From Bdellovibrio sp. (GTDB lineage: Bacteria; Bdellovibrionota; UBA1018), in contig JACRAO010000245.1 in NCBI GenBank assembly GCA_016213345.1, positions 1 through 6,161 on the forward strand: a DNA stretch of 6,161 nt, in the 5' to 3' direction. How positions within the stretch are numbered: the first letter of the stretch is position 1; the number at the start of each line of letters is the position of its first letter. Positions 1 to 6,119 of the stretch are shown here, one piece after another. A program made the translations under genes and the position numbers. Below the pieces are notes generated by a model that was not told the DNA's origin, ran no database searches, and worked only from the letters and a program-made list of their open reading frames with translations.

Positions 1-1
1 A

Positions 2-406
2 TACTGGGGGTTGGCTCTAGGGACTTCGGTTGCAGCTATTTTTAATGCCTTGTATCTGCTTTTCATGGCTCAGAAATTATTTAAGGTTCAAGGTGTTGCT
101 CTGCATTTTGAGTCTCTTATTAAATGCTTTTTTTCTTATTTTTTAGTGTCTAGTCTGATGGGAGTCTGTTGTTACTTGACAAAAGCATATGTGTTTAATT
201 TTTTAGTTCAAGACAGTGTGTTAATTTCTCTAATTGGACGGTTTTCTTTTCCAGTTATGAGATCACTAAAGATGCTTATTTTAGTAGTGGAAGGGGTTTT
301 TTTGATGAGTGTGTTTTGTAAAAAACTGGAATTAAAGGAATTTAATGACGCGTTGCATTTTTTTATAGATCGATTCAAAAAAAAGCTGTCTGCTTTTAGA
401 AATTAA
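2..406 (+). CDS. murJ: Lipid II flippase MurJ (MviN family), C-terminal part, 5' truncated by the window edge
   Basis: The frame is open to the left edge and reads Tyr-Trp-Gly-Leu-Ala-Leu-Gly-Thr before the first possible TTG, so this is the end of a longer gene and not a small ORF. The visible 135 residues hold three hydrophobic helices. They correspond to the last transmembrane segments of the 14-helix MurJ/MviN fold: one around the opening GLALGTSVAAIFNALYL, one around FFSYFLVSSLMGVCCYL, and one around MLILVVEGVFLMSVF, followed by a basic tail ending KKKLSAFRN. The GLAL...NA.LL segment and the closing LKxKEF-like segment (LELKEF here) resemble the E. coli MurJ C-terminus. The family flips lipid-linked peptidoglycan precursor across the inner membrane. 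No soluble domain follows. The assignment rests only on the C-terminal third, so another MATE/polysaccharide-exporter relative is possible but less likely. The next gene starts 35 bases downstream. Confidence 0.78.
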   Translation, partial: YWGLALGTSVAAIFNALYLLFMAQKLFKVQGVALHFESLIKCFFSYFLVSSLMGVCCYLTKAYVFNFLVQDSVLISLIGRFSFPVMRSLKMLILVVEGVFLMSVFCKKLELKEFNDALHFFIDRFKKKLSAFRN

Positions 407-420
407 GATAAAGTAAAAAT

Positions 421-427
421 GGAGGGG
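421..427 (+). promoter_or_regulatory. Candidate ribosome binding site (GGAGGGG) for the DUF507 gene, unusually distant
   Basis: GGAGGGG is the only purine-rich anti-SD-like stretch before the ATG at 442, but 14 bases separate the two, longer than the usual 5-9. No in-frame ATG, GTG or TTG lies closer to it: the frame upstream of 442 reads TAA at 430-432, then AGT, AAT and ATA. The ATG at 442 is therefore the best start despite the spacing. Confidence 0.4.
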
Positions 428-441
428 ATTAAAGTAATATA

Positions 442-888
442 ATGCATACTCAAAGAGAGACTGTTCGTTTACTGTGTAGAAGTATTATTAATAAATTGGA
501 AAACCATAAGTCTATTGTATTTCCCCCGCGTCTAAGGCAAGTCATTCAGGATGAGATTTTTACTCTCGTAGGACCCATGATTTTAACAGATGAAGATATT
601 AAACAGAGGGCTTTAGAGAGGATTAGTACACAAGCTGAAGCGCTGAGTCAAATGGATGCGGCAGAATCAGATCAGCTTCGTGCTGCAAAAACAGTAGTTA
701 AGAATTCATTAGGGGATGATGTTTTGAACGGGTTTTATTTTCAGAAACCGTTAAAAACTGTAGCAAACGCCATTGTTGGATATTTTATGCGTTCATCACA
801 TATTGATGATGTTTATGAAACAGATGACGATTTAGAAAATCAAATTGTAAATGTAGTAAAAGAATTTAATCCTCTTGAGTTGCACTAA
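442..888 (+). CDS. DUF507 family protein (function unknown)
   Basis: This 148-residue acidic, soluble, mostly helical protein has no signal peptide or membrane segment. I assign it to DUF507 from its overall pattern. An N-terminal helix (about residues 6-30) resembles the family opening of regularly spaced hydrophobics. A long charged helical segment (about 35-75) follows. The C-terminal section (about 105-143) carries IDDVYETDDDLENQI, close to the family's usual I-E-x-V-Y-x-x-D-x-x-L-x-x-x-I pattern. The family has no established biochemical role that I know of, and none is claimed here. It lies 35 bases after murJ and only 12 bases before the pseudouridine synthase, so it is very likely co-transcribed with them. 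The start is the first ATG after an in-frame stop, and it overlaps the stop of a 7-codon mini-ORF in a TAATG. Confidence 0.72.
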   Translation: MHTQRETVRLLCRSIINKLENHKSIVFPPRLRQVIQDEIFTLVGPMILTDEDIKQRALERISTQAEALSQMDAAESDQLRAAKTVVKNSLGDDVLNGFYFQKPLKTVANAIVGYFMRSSHIDDVYETDDDLENQIVNVVKEFNPLELH

Positions 889-891
889 GTT

Positions 892-898
892 AAAGGAG
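892..898 (+). promoter_or_regulatory. Strong Shine-Dalgarno AAAGGAG with only 2 bases before the ATG
   Basis: AAAGGAG is the best anti-SD match in the window. It sits between the DUF507 stop (886-888) and the ATG at 901, separated from that ATG by only AT. This is tighter than the usual 5-9 bases. The ATG is still the natural start because the family's N-terminal strand begins a few residues later. The next in-frame candidates are ATT codons at 910, 913 and 916, which would be very rare initiators. Confidence 0.55.
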
Positions 899-900
899 AT

Positions 901-1590
901 ATGGAACCCATTATTATTAAACAAACAGATGACCTAGTTGCTGTTTTTAAGCCTTCTGGATGGTTATCTATTCCTGGCCGTCTAAAAGCACCTGTGCTTT
1001 TAGAATGGTTAAAACAGAAAATCGGTCCTGTTTGGGTAGTGCATCGCTTGGACTTAGAGACAAGCGGGGTTATGATTTTTGCAAGAACCGAAGAAAAGCA
1101 TCGTTTGTTAAACTATTGGTTTCAAGAACGATTAATCAAAAAAACATACCATTGCATAGCTCGGGGCGATCCAAATTTACCTATGTTTAAGATTTCTACT
1201 CCCGTGCGGAATGTTAGGGCTTCTACACAAGTAGAGGTTTTAGAAAAATATACTTGTGGTTTTTTGGCACAAGTTAAGCCACTAACTGGTAGACGGCATC
1301 AAATTAGAATTCATTTTTATCAAATGGGTTATCCATTGTTTGGAGATATGAAATATGGTGGAATTCGTGAAATTTCTTTAGAAGGAGAAAATCTAGTGAT
1401 TCCACGTGTGGCTTTACATTCGTATTCTTTGGAGCTGCCAACGGGTGAGGTTTTTCAAACACAGTGGCCCGAAGATTTTTGGGATTGGGTAAAGAAGTTA
1501 AAAAAAGGTAAAAAAAAATTTGAACGACAGAACCTGTATTTTAAAACCCTTTTAGCAACAAACGCTTATGAATTAAGACACCATCATTAA
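901..1590 (+). CDS. RluA-family pseudouridine synthase without S4 domain
   Basis: This 229-residue enzyme converts specific uridines in rRNA or tRNA to pseudouridine. The catalytic signature HRLDLETSG occupies residues 48-56, with the nucleophilic Asp at 51. Other family motifs are KPSGWLSIPGR at 17-27, the KKTYHCIARG segment near 80-89, LTGRRHQIRIH from 128, the GDMKYG segment shortly after, and the ...VALHSYSLELP strand. There is no N-terminal S4 RNA-binding domain, unlike RluC and RluD. The size and the KPSG.LS.PGR segment resemble E. coli RluA (23S U746 and tRNA U32), but TruC-like enzymes also lack S4, so the target base cannot be assigned and no symbol is given. A Lys-rich tail of about 40 residues follows the catalytic domain and ends RHHH; it may contact RNA (inference). 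The tail contains runs of seven and nine A. The gene follows DUF507 by 12 bases. Confidence 0.88.
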   Translation: MEPIIIKQTDDLVAVFKPSGWLSIPGRLKAPVLLEWLKQKIGPVWVVHRLDLETSGVMIFARTEEKHRLLNYWFQERLIKKTYHCIARGDPNLPMFKISTPVRNVRASTQVEVLEKYTCGFLAQVKPLTGRRHQIRIHFYQMGYPLFGDMKYGGIREISLEGENLVIPRVALHSYSLELPTGEVFQTQWPEDFWDWVKKLKKGKKKFERQNLYFKTLLATNAYELRHHH

Positions 1591-1635
1591 TTGTGTACTT
1601 GAGTTAAATGTATAAATAATGCTATCAGTATTGGT

Positions 1636-3444
1636 ATGGAACATAGAACACATACATGTGGTGAGTTAGATAAAAAACACATACAAGAAGAGGTCACTCT
1701 CTGTGGATGGGTAACCAAAAGGAGAGATCATGGTGGACTGATCTTTATAGACTTAAGAGACCGGTATGGGATTACCCAAGTTGTTTTTGACCCCACGTTG
1801 CTAGGAGGCGAAAGTGTTCACGAATTAGCCGGAAAATTACGAAACGAATACGTCATATGGTGCCACGGGAAGGTTCGCTCAAGACCTGAAGGTATGGCAA
1901 ATGAAAAACTCAAAACTGGAGCAATCGAAGTTGCGTGTACGAAGTTAGATATTTTGTCAGAAGCTAAGACTTTGCCGTTTTTACTAGAAGGCGACTCCCA
2001 AGTAGCCGAAACCGTGCGCTTGAAATATCGCTATTTGGATTTGAGAAGAAAAGCATTGCAGAAAAATTTAATTACTAGGCATAAGGTAATCTTAGAAGTA
2101 AGAAATTTTTTAGACTCACATAATTTCGTTGAAGTCGAAACACCTATTCTTTATAAGTCCACTCCAGAAGGTGCTCGTGATTTCATAGTTCCGAGTCGTT
2201 TAAACCAAGGGACATTTTATGCTCTTCCACAATCACCTCAAACCTTAAAACAATTGCTCATGATTGGCGGTATGGATCGTTATTTTCAGATTGCACGTTG
2301 TTTCAGAGACGAAGATTTGAGAGCAGACCGACAACCTGAATTTACACAAATTGATATTGAAACATCGTTTTTAAGTGAAGAAGGTCTTTTTGCAATTTGT
2401 GAAAATATGATGTCAAAACTTTGGAAAGTAATTTTGAACCAAGATGTTAAAATTCCTTTTCAAAGAATGTCATACAAAGAATCCATGTCTCGTTTTGGGT
2501 GTGACAAACCAGATCTGAGATTTGGTTTAGAAATTCAAGACATCTCACAAGTTTTTGCAAATAGTTCTTTTCAGGTTTTTCAATCAGCCTTGACCCCCAC
2601 AGTAAGAGGTAAAAAAGGCAGTATTTGCGGTATTTTAGTGCCAGGTCAGGCAGAAAAATTTTCAAGAAAAGATTTAGATGATTTACAATCACAGATTTCA
2701 GTTTTTGGAGCCAAAGGACTATTATGGGTTAAGGTTCAAGACGGATTGGTACTGAAATCTCCTGCTGAGAAGTTTTTTTCTGATTCAGAAAAACAAGGAT
2801 TAATAACGAATTTGAACTTAAAACCAAATGACCTGTTTTTGATGATAGCAGATCAAAAAGACCATGTTGTTTTAGAGTCTTTAGGTGCATTGCGATTGAT
2901 TTTAGGTGCTCGCTTGGGGCTTATTCCGGCGCATGGTCAGGGAAAATCTGAATTTTTGTGGATTACGAGGTTTCCTTTATTTGAATATGACGAAAAAGAA
3001 GGTCGTTACTTTGCAAAACATCATCCATTTACATCGCCAGTGCCAGAGCATTTCGAAGACTTTATGGCTGCTAAGAACTTAGAAAATATGGACGCTAATG
3101 CTTATGATTTAGTATTAAACGGAGTCGAGTTAGGAAGTGGCAGTTTGAGAATTTACCGTTCAGACATACAAGCTGCAATGTTCAAAAATCTTGGCATTTC
3201 GCAGGAAGAAGCAAAATTGAAATTTGGTTTTTTTCTTGAAGCTTTGCAGTATGGAACTCCGCCTCACGGTGGTATCGCGTTTGGAATTGAACGTCTAGTC
3301 GCTATTTTATGTGGAGTAGGGCCAATTAGAGATGTAATGGCATTTCCAAAAACACAAAAGGGACATTGTTTGATGTCAGAATCGCCTTCGACTGTATTGC
3401 CGGAGCAGCTCAGTGAATTAGGTTTAAACATAAAAATAAAATGA
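1636..3444 (+). CDS. aspS: Aspartyl-tRNA synthetase, bacterial type, probably non-discriminating
   Basis: This 602-residue cytoplasmic class IIb synthetase charges tRNA(Asp) with aspartate using ATP. Domain order is that of bacterial AspRS: an N-terminal OB-fold anticodon-binding domain (about 1-105), the catalytic core with motif 1 near 158-182 (ending TPEGARDF) and motif 2 at about 221-242 (FRDEDLRADRQPEFTQ), a GAD insertion (about 290-425), then motif 3 with GIERL at 550-554 and its Arg at 553. All motifs look intact. Length is close to the 590 residues of the E. coli enzyme. His32 replaces E. coli Leu30 and Gly86 replaces Lys81; both are the states seen in non-discriminating AspRS, which also charges tRNA(Asn). 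The ATG at 1636 is the first start after an in-frame TGA (1600-1602). It matches the family N-terminus but has no clear Shine-Dalgarno. The stop overlaps glpD by four bases. Confidence 0.97.
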   Translation: MEHRTHTCGELDKKHIQEEVTLCGWVTKRRDHGGLIFIDLRDRYGITQVVFDPTLLGGESVHELAGKLRNEYVIWCHGKVRSRPEGMANEKLKTGAIEVACTKLDILSEAKTLPFLLEGDSQVAETVRLKYRYLDLRRKALQKNLITRHKVILEVRNFLDSHNFVEVETPILYKSTPEGARDFIVPSRLNQGTFYALPQSPQTLKQLLMIGGMDRYFQIARCFRDEDLRADRQPEFTQIDIETSFLSEEGLFAICENMMSKLWKVILNQDVKIPFQRMSYKESMSRFGCDKPDLRFGLEIQDISQVFANSSFQVFQSALTPTVRGKKGSICGILVPGQAEKFSRKDLDDLQSQISVFGAKGLLWVKVQDGLVLKSPAEKFFSDSEKQGLITNLNLKPNDLFLMIADQKDHVVLESLGALRLILGARLGLIPAHGQGKSEFLWITRFPLFEYDEKEGRYFAKHHPFTSPVPEHFEDFMAAKNLENMDANAYDLVLNGVELGSGSLRIYRSDIQAAMFKNLGISQEEAKLKFGFFLEALQYGTPPHGGIAFGIERLVAILCGVGPIRDVMAFPKTQKGHCLMSESPSTVLPEQLSELGLNIKIK

Positions 3445-5015
3445 TCGAAGAATTTTCATTTCGTACGAGAGCTCAGAATTTACAAAAATTAAAAGAGCAG
3501 AACTTTGATTTTCTTATTATTGGTGGGGGTATTACAGGAGCGGCTGTTGCAAAAGAAGCATCAAGACGTGGATTTACTGTAGCATTGGTAGAGAAACGTG
3601 ATTTTGCTTACGGGACATCATCGCGGAGTTCTAAACTTATTCATGGTGGCTTAAGGTACTTAGAAAATTTTGAGTTTAAACTAGTTTTCGAAGCTTTGGG
3701 AGAGAGGGCTTGGCTTTTAAAGAAAATCCCAGAGCTTGTAAAACCGCTTGCGTTTTTTTTACCTGTTTACCAGAGCCACCCACGTAATATGAAAATATTG
3801 AGTCTTGGGCTTTGGCTTTATGATTTTTTATCTTTATTTAGAAGTTACAGGTTTCATAAAAAAATTTCAAAAGAAAGATTTTTAAAAGAATTTCCATTTT
3901 TAAAACAAGATGGCCTTTTAGGCGGGTTTACATATTATGATGCTTTGATGTGGGATGATGGTTTAGTGGTTGAAACACTCAGACAGGCTCATTGTTTAGG
4001 CGCATGTATTGCAAATTATGTTGAGGCTACAAGTCCTATTTGGCAAGGGGAGAGAGTAGTTGGTTTTAAGGTCAAAGACTTAGAACAAACAGAAGGGTCT
4101 GAAATTTCTATTCATGCTAATACGGTGATTTCTTGCGTGGGCCCATGGACAGATGAATTGGGGGTTCATGTGTCACAAACCTGGAAAGCTGAATTAAATC
4201 CAAGTAAGGGTGTGCACATTGTTTTTGACTTCAAAAAGATACCTGCGCCAGGTGCTCTAATTATGAGTCACCCAAATGATGGCAGAGTGGCGTTTGTGAT
4301 TCCAAGAAAGGATTTGGGTGATGGAGTGGTCATAGTAGGCACAACGGATGGTCCTACGCCATTGGATCCAGAAAAAGCCACAATCGAAAAGCAAGATATT
4401 GAGTATTTGTTGAATTTACTGGAAATTTATTTTCCGGATTTAAATTTAAGTGTTTCTGATGTGATTAGTGCATATGTTGGGGTAAGGCCTTTATTGACTG
4501 GGACTTCAGGAAGTGAGGGACAAAATTTATTGCAAAAAGTAAGCCGTGAGCATGTGATCTGGAGGGGACAAGGAGGAGTTGTTTTTGTTTCAGGGGGAAA
4601 GTACACCACTCATCGCAAAATGGCTCAGGAAATTATTAAAGTAGCAAGTAAGGGCTGTAATGTGAAACCAAGTCGTAAAAAGCAAAATTCAATTACTTGT
4701 CATGGTATTTATTCTGGACTTTATACGTTTACAACAAAAGAAGAGAGTTATATGAATTTGCCTTTTTTAAAAGACAAACTTAGGGAAATGATTTCGGGTG
4801 GTATGGTTTTACATTTGGAGGATTTTTATTTTAGGAGGCTTCCACTTTTTTTAGCCCAAAAGGATCACGGATTGTCTTGGGTGCAAGACCTGGGATCAGT
4901 ATGGGGACAGGAGTTAGGTGTTGTTTCGGATAAAGTATCTGGTGAGATAGATCGACTCAAGAAAGAAATATCAGCACGGGAGTACTGGCGGAGGGGCTGT
5001 AGTTTAGAAAACTAA
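3441..5015 (+). CDS. glpD: FAD-dependent glycerol-3-phosphate dehydrogenase (aerobic GlpD type)
   Basis: The 524-residue protein oxidises sn-glycerol 3-phosphate to dihydroxyacetone phosphate and passes electrons to quinone at the inner face of the cytoplasmic membrane. A Rossmann FAD motif with GGGITG is at 28-33, the acidic ribose-binding end of strand 2 is VEKRDF (50-55), and the family signature TSSRSSKLIHGGLRYL is at 59-74. Residues matching the E. coli GlpD substrate site are Arg72/Tyr73 (E. coli 54/55), Arg349 in the YVGVRPL segment (E. coli 317) and Lys387 in SGGKYTTHRKM (E. coli 354). A shorter, divergent DAO-type C-terminal domain (about 440-510) carries LEDFYFRRLPLF. The protein is slightly longer than the 501 residues of E. 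coli GlpD, mainly through about 20 extra residues before the FAD fold. The ATG overlaps the aspS stop as ATGA with no Shine-Dalgarno in front, so translational coupling is likely. No glpK, glpF or glpR lies in the window. Confidence 0.93.
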   Translation: MIEEFSFRTRAQNLQKLKEQNFDFLIIGGGITGAAVAKEASRRGFTVALVEKRDFAYGTSSRSSKLIHGGLRYLENFEFKLVFEALGERAWLLKKIPELVKPLAFFLPVYQSHPRNMKILSLGLWLYDFLSLFRSYRFHKKISKERFLKEFPFLKQDGLLGGFTYYDALMWDDGLVVETLRQAHCLGACIANYVEATSPIWQGERVVGFKVKDLEQTEGSEISIHANTVISCVGPWTDELGVHVSQTWKAELNPSKGVHIVFDFKKIPAPGALIMSHPNDGRVAFVIPRKDLGDGVVIVGTTDGPTPLDPEKATIEKQDIEYLLNLLEIYFPDLNLSVSDVISAYVGVRPLLTGTSGSEGQNLLQKVSREHVIWRGQGGVVFVSGGKYTTHRKMAQEIIKVASKGCNVKPSRKKQNSITCHGIYSGLYTFTTKEESYMNLPFLKDKLREMISGGMVLHLEDFYFRRLPLFLAQKDHGLSWVQDLGSVWGQELGVVSDKVSGEIDRLKKEISAREYWRRGCSLEN

Positions 5016-5026
5016 GGCGCATATTT

Positions 5027-5053
5027 TTGACTGTAATTACAATATGTTATAAA
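5027..5053 (+). promoter_or_regulatory. Candidate sigma70-type promoter for mlaD
   Basis: A TTGACT -35 (5027-5032) and TATAAA -10 (5048-5053) are separated by 15 bases. The -10 is preceded by TGT, making an extended TGnTATAAA element (5045-5053), which could compensate for the short spacer. It lies just past the glpD stop in a 123-base gap. Transcription would start near 5060 and leave an untranslated leader of about 80 bases before mlaD. A second TTATAAAG copy at 5083-5090 has no convincing -35. The region is very AT-rich, so chance matches are a real risk. Confidence 0.42.
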
Positions 5054-5054
5054 G

Positions 5055-5070
5055 AAAATATAAATATTTT
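5055..5070. promoter_or_regulatory. 16-bp AT dyad (7-bp arms, AA centre) just after the mlaD -10 box
   Basis: AAAATAT-AA-ATATTTT is a perfect inverted repeat in DNA. It begins two bases after the candidate -10 box and would cover the transcription start, a position compatible with a repressor site. Its core ATAAATATTT (5060-5069) recurs in a similar dyad at 6007-6024. It consists only of A and T in AT-rich DNA, so it may be coincidental. Confidence 0.22.
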
Positions 5071-5138
5071 AGGGAAAAAATTTTATAAAGACTATTGTTT
5101 TGTGGAAATTATTTCTCGTCCATGAGATCTAACTAACG

Positions 5139-5975
5139 ATGGCTCTATCCAATGAAATCAAAATAGGCTCTTTTGTTACCGGCACGGTGCTTCTTGCTGT
5201 TATATTTGCATGGGCAATTGGGGTGCAGAATCCATTTGATCGCACTTTTGATTTTTATGTAACTTATAATTTTGCAGGCGGGATCGAAGTTGGTTCCCCG
5301 GTACGAGTTTCTGGTATTAAGGTAGGAAAAGTCGAAAAAATTGATTTTTATGTGCAAGAATTACAGAGTGCGCAAAATGCGATTGCGCTTAAAGAGCCCG
5401 GAAGTGCTGAAAGTCCAAAAGACAAAGCTGTTTATCCTGTAAGACTTCAGGTTTCTGTAAAAAAAGAAGCTATAAAAGCTATTCGTAAAGATAGTCGTTT
5501 TTATATTAATTTAGCAGGTATTATTGGTGAGCGTTACATAGAGATCACGGCTGGGAGTTTAGATTCACCACTTCTGAAGCCAGATGAAGTGATAGCCGGT
5601 ATTGATCCGCCCAGAATTGATCAGTTGATTTCACAAAGTTTTGATCTGTTTGGAAAAATCAAAGAAGTCATCCAGGAAAATAAGGGGGATATTGCAAAGT
5701 CTATCGAGCATCTTTATAAGTTAAGTGAGAACCTTAATAAGACATTGGGGTGGGTTGAAAAATCAAATTTATTTAAAACTGATCTTTCGAAGTTAACAAA
5801 TAATCTAATTGCTATTACTGCGGATGTAAAAAAACTTACTGAGAGAGTAAATTCACCAGAAGGTGAAAAAACCCTAAAACTTCTTTATGATTTGCTTTGG
5901 CGCTTAGAGCCACTTAACTCAGAAGAGATTCATAAATTTTTCCAAAAAGAAGGTATTCGCGCCAGGATTTTTTAG
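5139..5975 (+). CDS. MlaD/MCE-family lipid transport protein (ABC transporter substrate-binding component)
   Basis: The 278-residue protein is a probable inner-membrane-anchored periplasmic MCE protein. One N-terminal transmembrane helix (about 11-29) is followed by an MCE domain (about 36-140): FAGGIEVGSPVRVSGIKVGKV at 45-65 matches the family's D-x-x-G-G-L-x-x-G-x-P-V-x-x-x-G-x-x-V-G-x-V pattern, and LAGIIGERYIEI (125-136) matches the pore-loop strand SGLLGEQYL of E. coli MlaD. About 25 extra residues (roughly 71-98, rich in Gln, Ala, Ser and Pro) lie between these, where E. coli MlaD has a short turn. A mostly helical tail (about 155-278) may form a coiled coil or needle. By family, it would form a ring that passes phospholipid between membranes with an MlaE-like permease and MlaF-like ATPase. 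Neither is in the window, so the exact system and a symbol are withheld. The ATG at 5139 is the first start after an in-frame TAA (5130-5132) and has no obvious Shine-Dalgarno. Confidence 0.87.
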   Translation: MALSNEIKIGSFVTGTVLLAVIFAWAIGVQNPFDRTFDFYVTYNFAGGIEVGSPVRVSGIKVGKVEKIDFYVQELQSAQNAIALKEPGSAESPKDKAVYPVRLQVSVKKEAIKAIRKDSRFYINLAGIIGERYIEITAGSLDSPLLKPDEVIAGIDPPRIDQLISQSFDLFGKIKEVIQENKGDIAKSIEHLYKLSENLNKTLGWVEKSNLFKTDLSKLTNNLIAITADVKKLTERVNSPEGEKTLKLLYDLLWRLEPLNSEEIHKFFQKEGIRARIF

Positions 5976-6006
5976 TCCTATGGTAAATCTGACACATACA
6001 GAGAAT

Positions 6007-6024
6007 TCTAAATAAATATTTAGA
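6007..6024. promoter_or_regulatory. 18-bp AT dyad TCTAAATAAATATTTAGA downstream of mlaD
   Basis: The arms TCTAAATA and TATTTAGA are perfect inverted repeats around a central AA. As an RNA hairpin it would be weak and it is not followed by a T run, so it is a poor terminator. As DNA it lies about 20 bases upstream of a perfect TATAAT box, at a -35/operator position. It shares the 10-base core ATAAATATTT with the dyad at 5055-5070. Confidence 0.3.
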
Positions 6025-6043
6025 GCATGTTTGGAGTTAGCAG

Positions 6044-6049
6044 TATAAT
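6044..6049 (+). promoter_or_regulatory. Perfect -10 box TATAAT, candidate promoter for the next gene
   Basis: TATAAT matches the sigma70 -10 consensus exactly. No good -35 is present: the bases 16-18 upstream read TTAGAG/TAGAGC and overlap the dyad at 6007-6024. If real, transcription would start near 6056 and run toward the possible gene start at 6120. A weak -35 overlapped by a dyad would fit a regulated promoter, but this is inference from position only. Confidence 0.3.
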
Positions 6050-6091
6050 TGCGAGAAAAAACGCATAAAATAATTTATTTTTCTTTTTTTT
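6050..6091 (+). terminator. Weak terminator-like segment after mlaD
   Basis: A TGCG/CGCA stem of four pairs with an 8-base A-rich loop (6050-6065) is followed by an AT-only hairpin AAAATA-ATT-TATTTT (6067-6081) and a run of eight T (6084-6091). The T run suits intrinsic termination, but the stems are weak and the only GC-containing one is far from the T run. No better terminator follows mlaD within the window. It would also lie in the leader of any transcript from the TATAAT box at 6044. Confidence 0.25.
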
Positions 6092-6119
6092 ACACATTAT
6101 TTATGGTTATATTTTTTAA

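Noticed and set aside
960..1190. 76-codon + strand open frame inside the pseudouridine synthase gene
   Set aside because: It lies wholly within a gene with intact catalytic motifs in another frame and resembles no family I recognise.
1591..1635. Possible promoter for aspS (TTGTGT or TTGAGT with TATAAA)
   Set aside because: The spacers from TATAAA at 1611-1616 are 14 and 6 bases, and the -35 matches are poor. With a gap of only 45 bases, read-through from upstream is at least as likely.
2447..2692. 81-codon - strand open frame inside aspS
   Set aside because: Antisense to the GAD insertion of a clearly intact aspS; it shows no recognisable motif.
4427..4609. 60-codon - strand open frame inside glpD
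   Set aside because: Antisense to the conserved VRPL and GGKYTTHR region; its Pro/Thr-rich content reflects the complement of that coding sequence.
5105..5115. Short dyad GAAAT-T-ATTTC in the mlaD leader
   Set aside because: Five-base AT-rich arms are expected by chance in this composition.
5145..5357. 70-codon - strand open frame inside mlaD
   Set aside because: Antisense to the membrane helix and MCE signature of a convincing gene, with no family resemblance.
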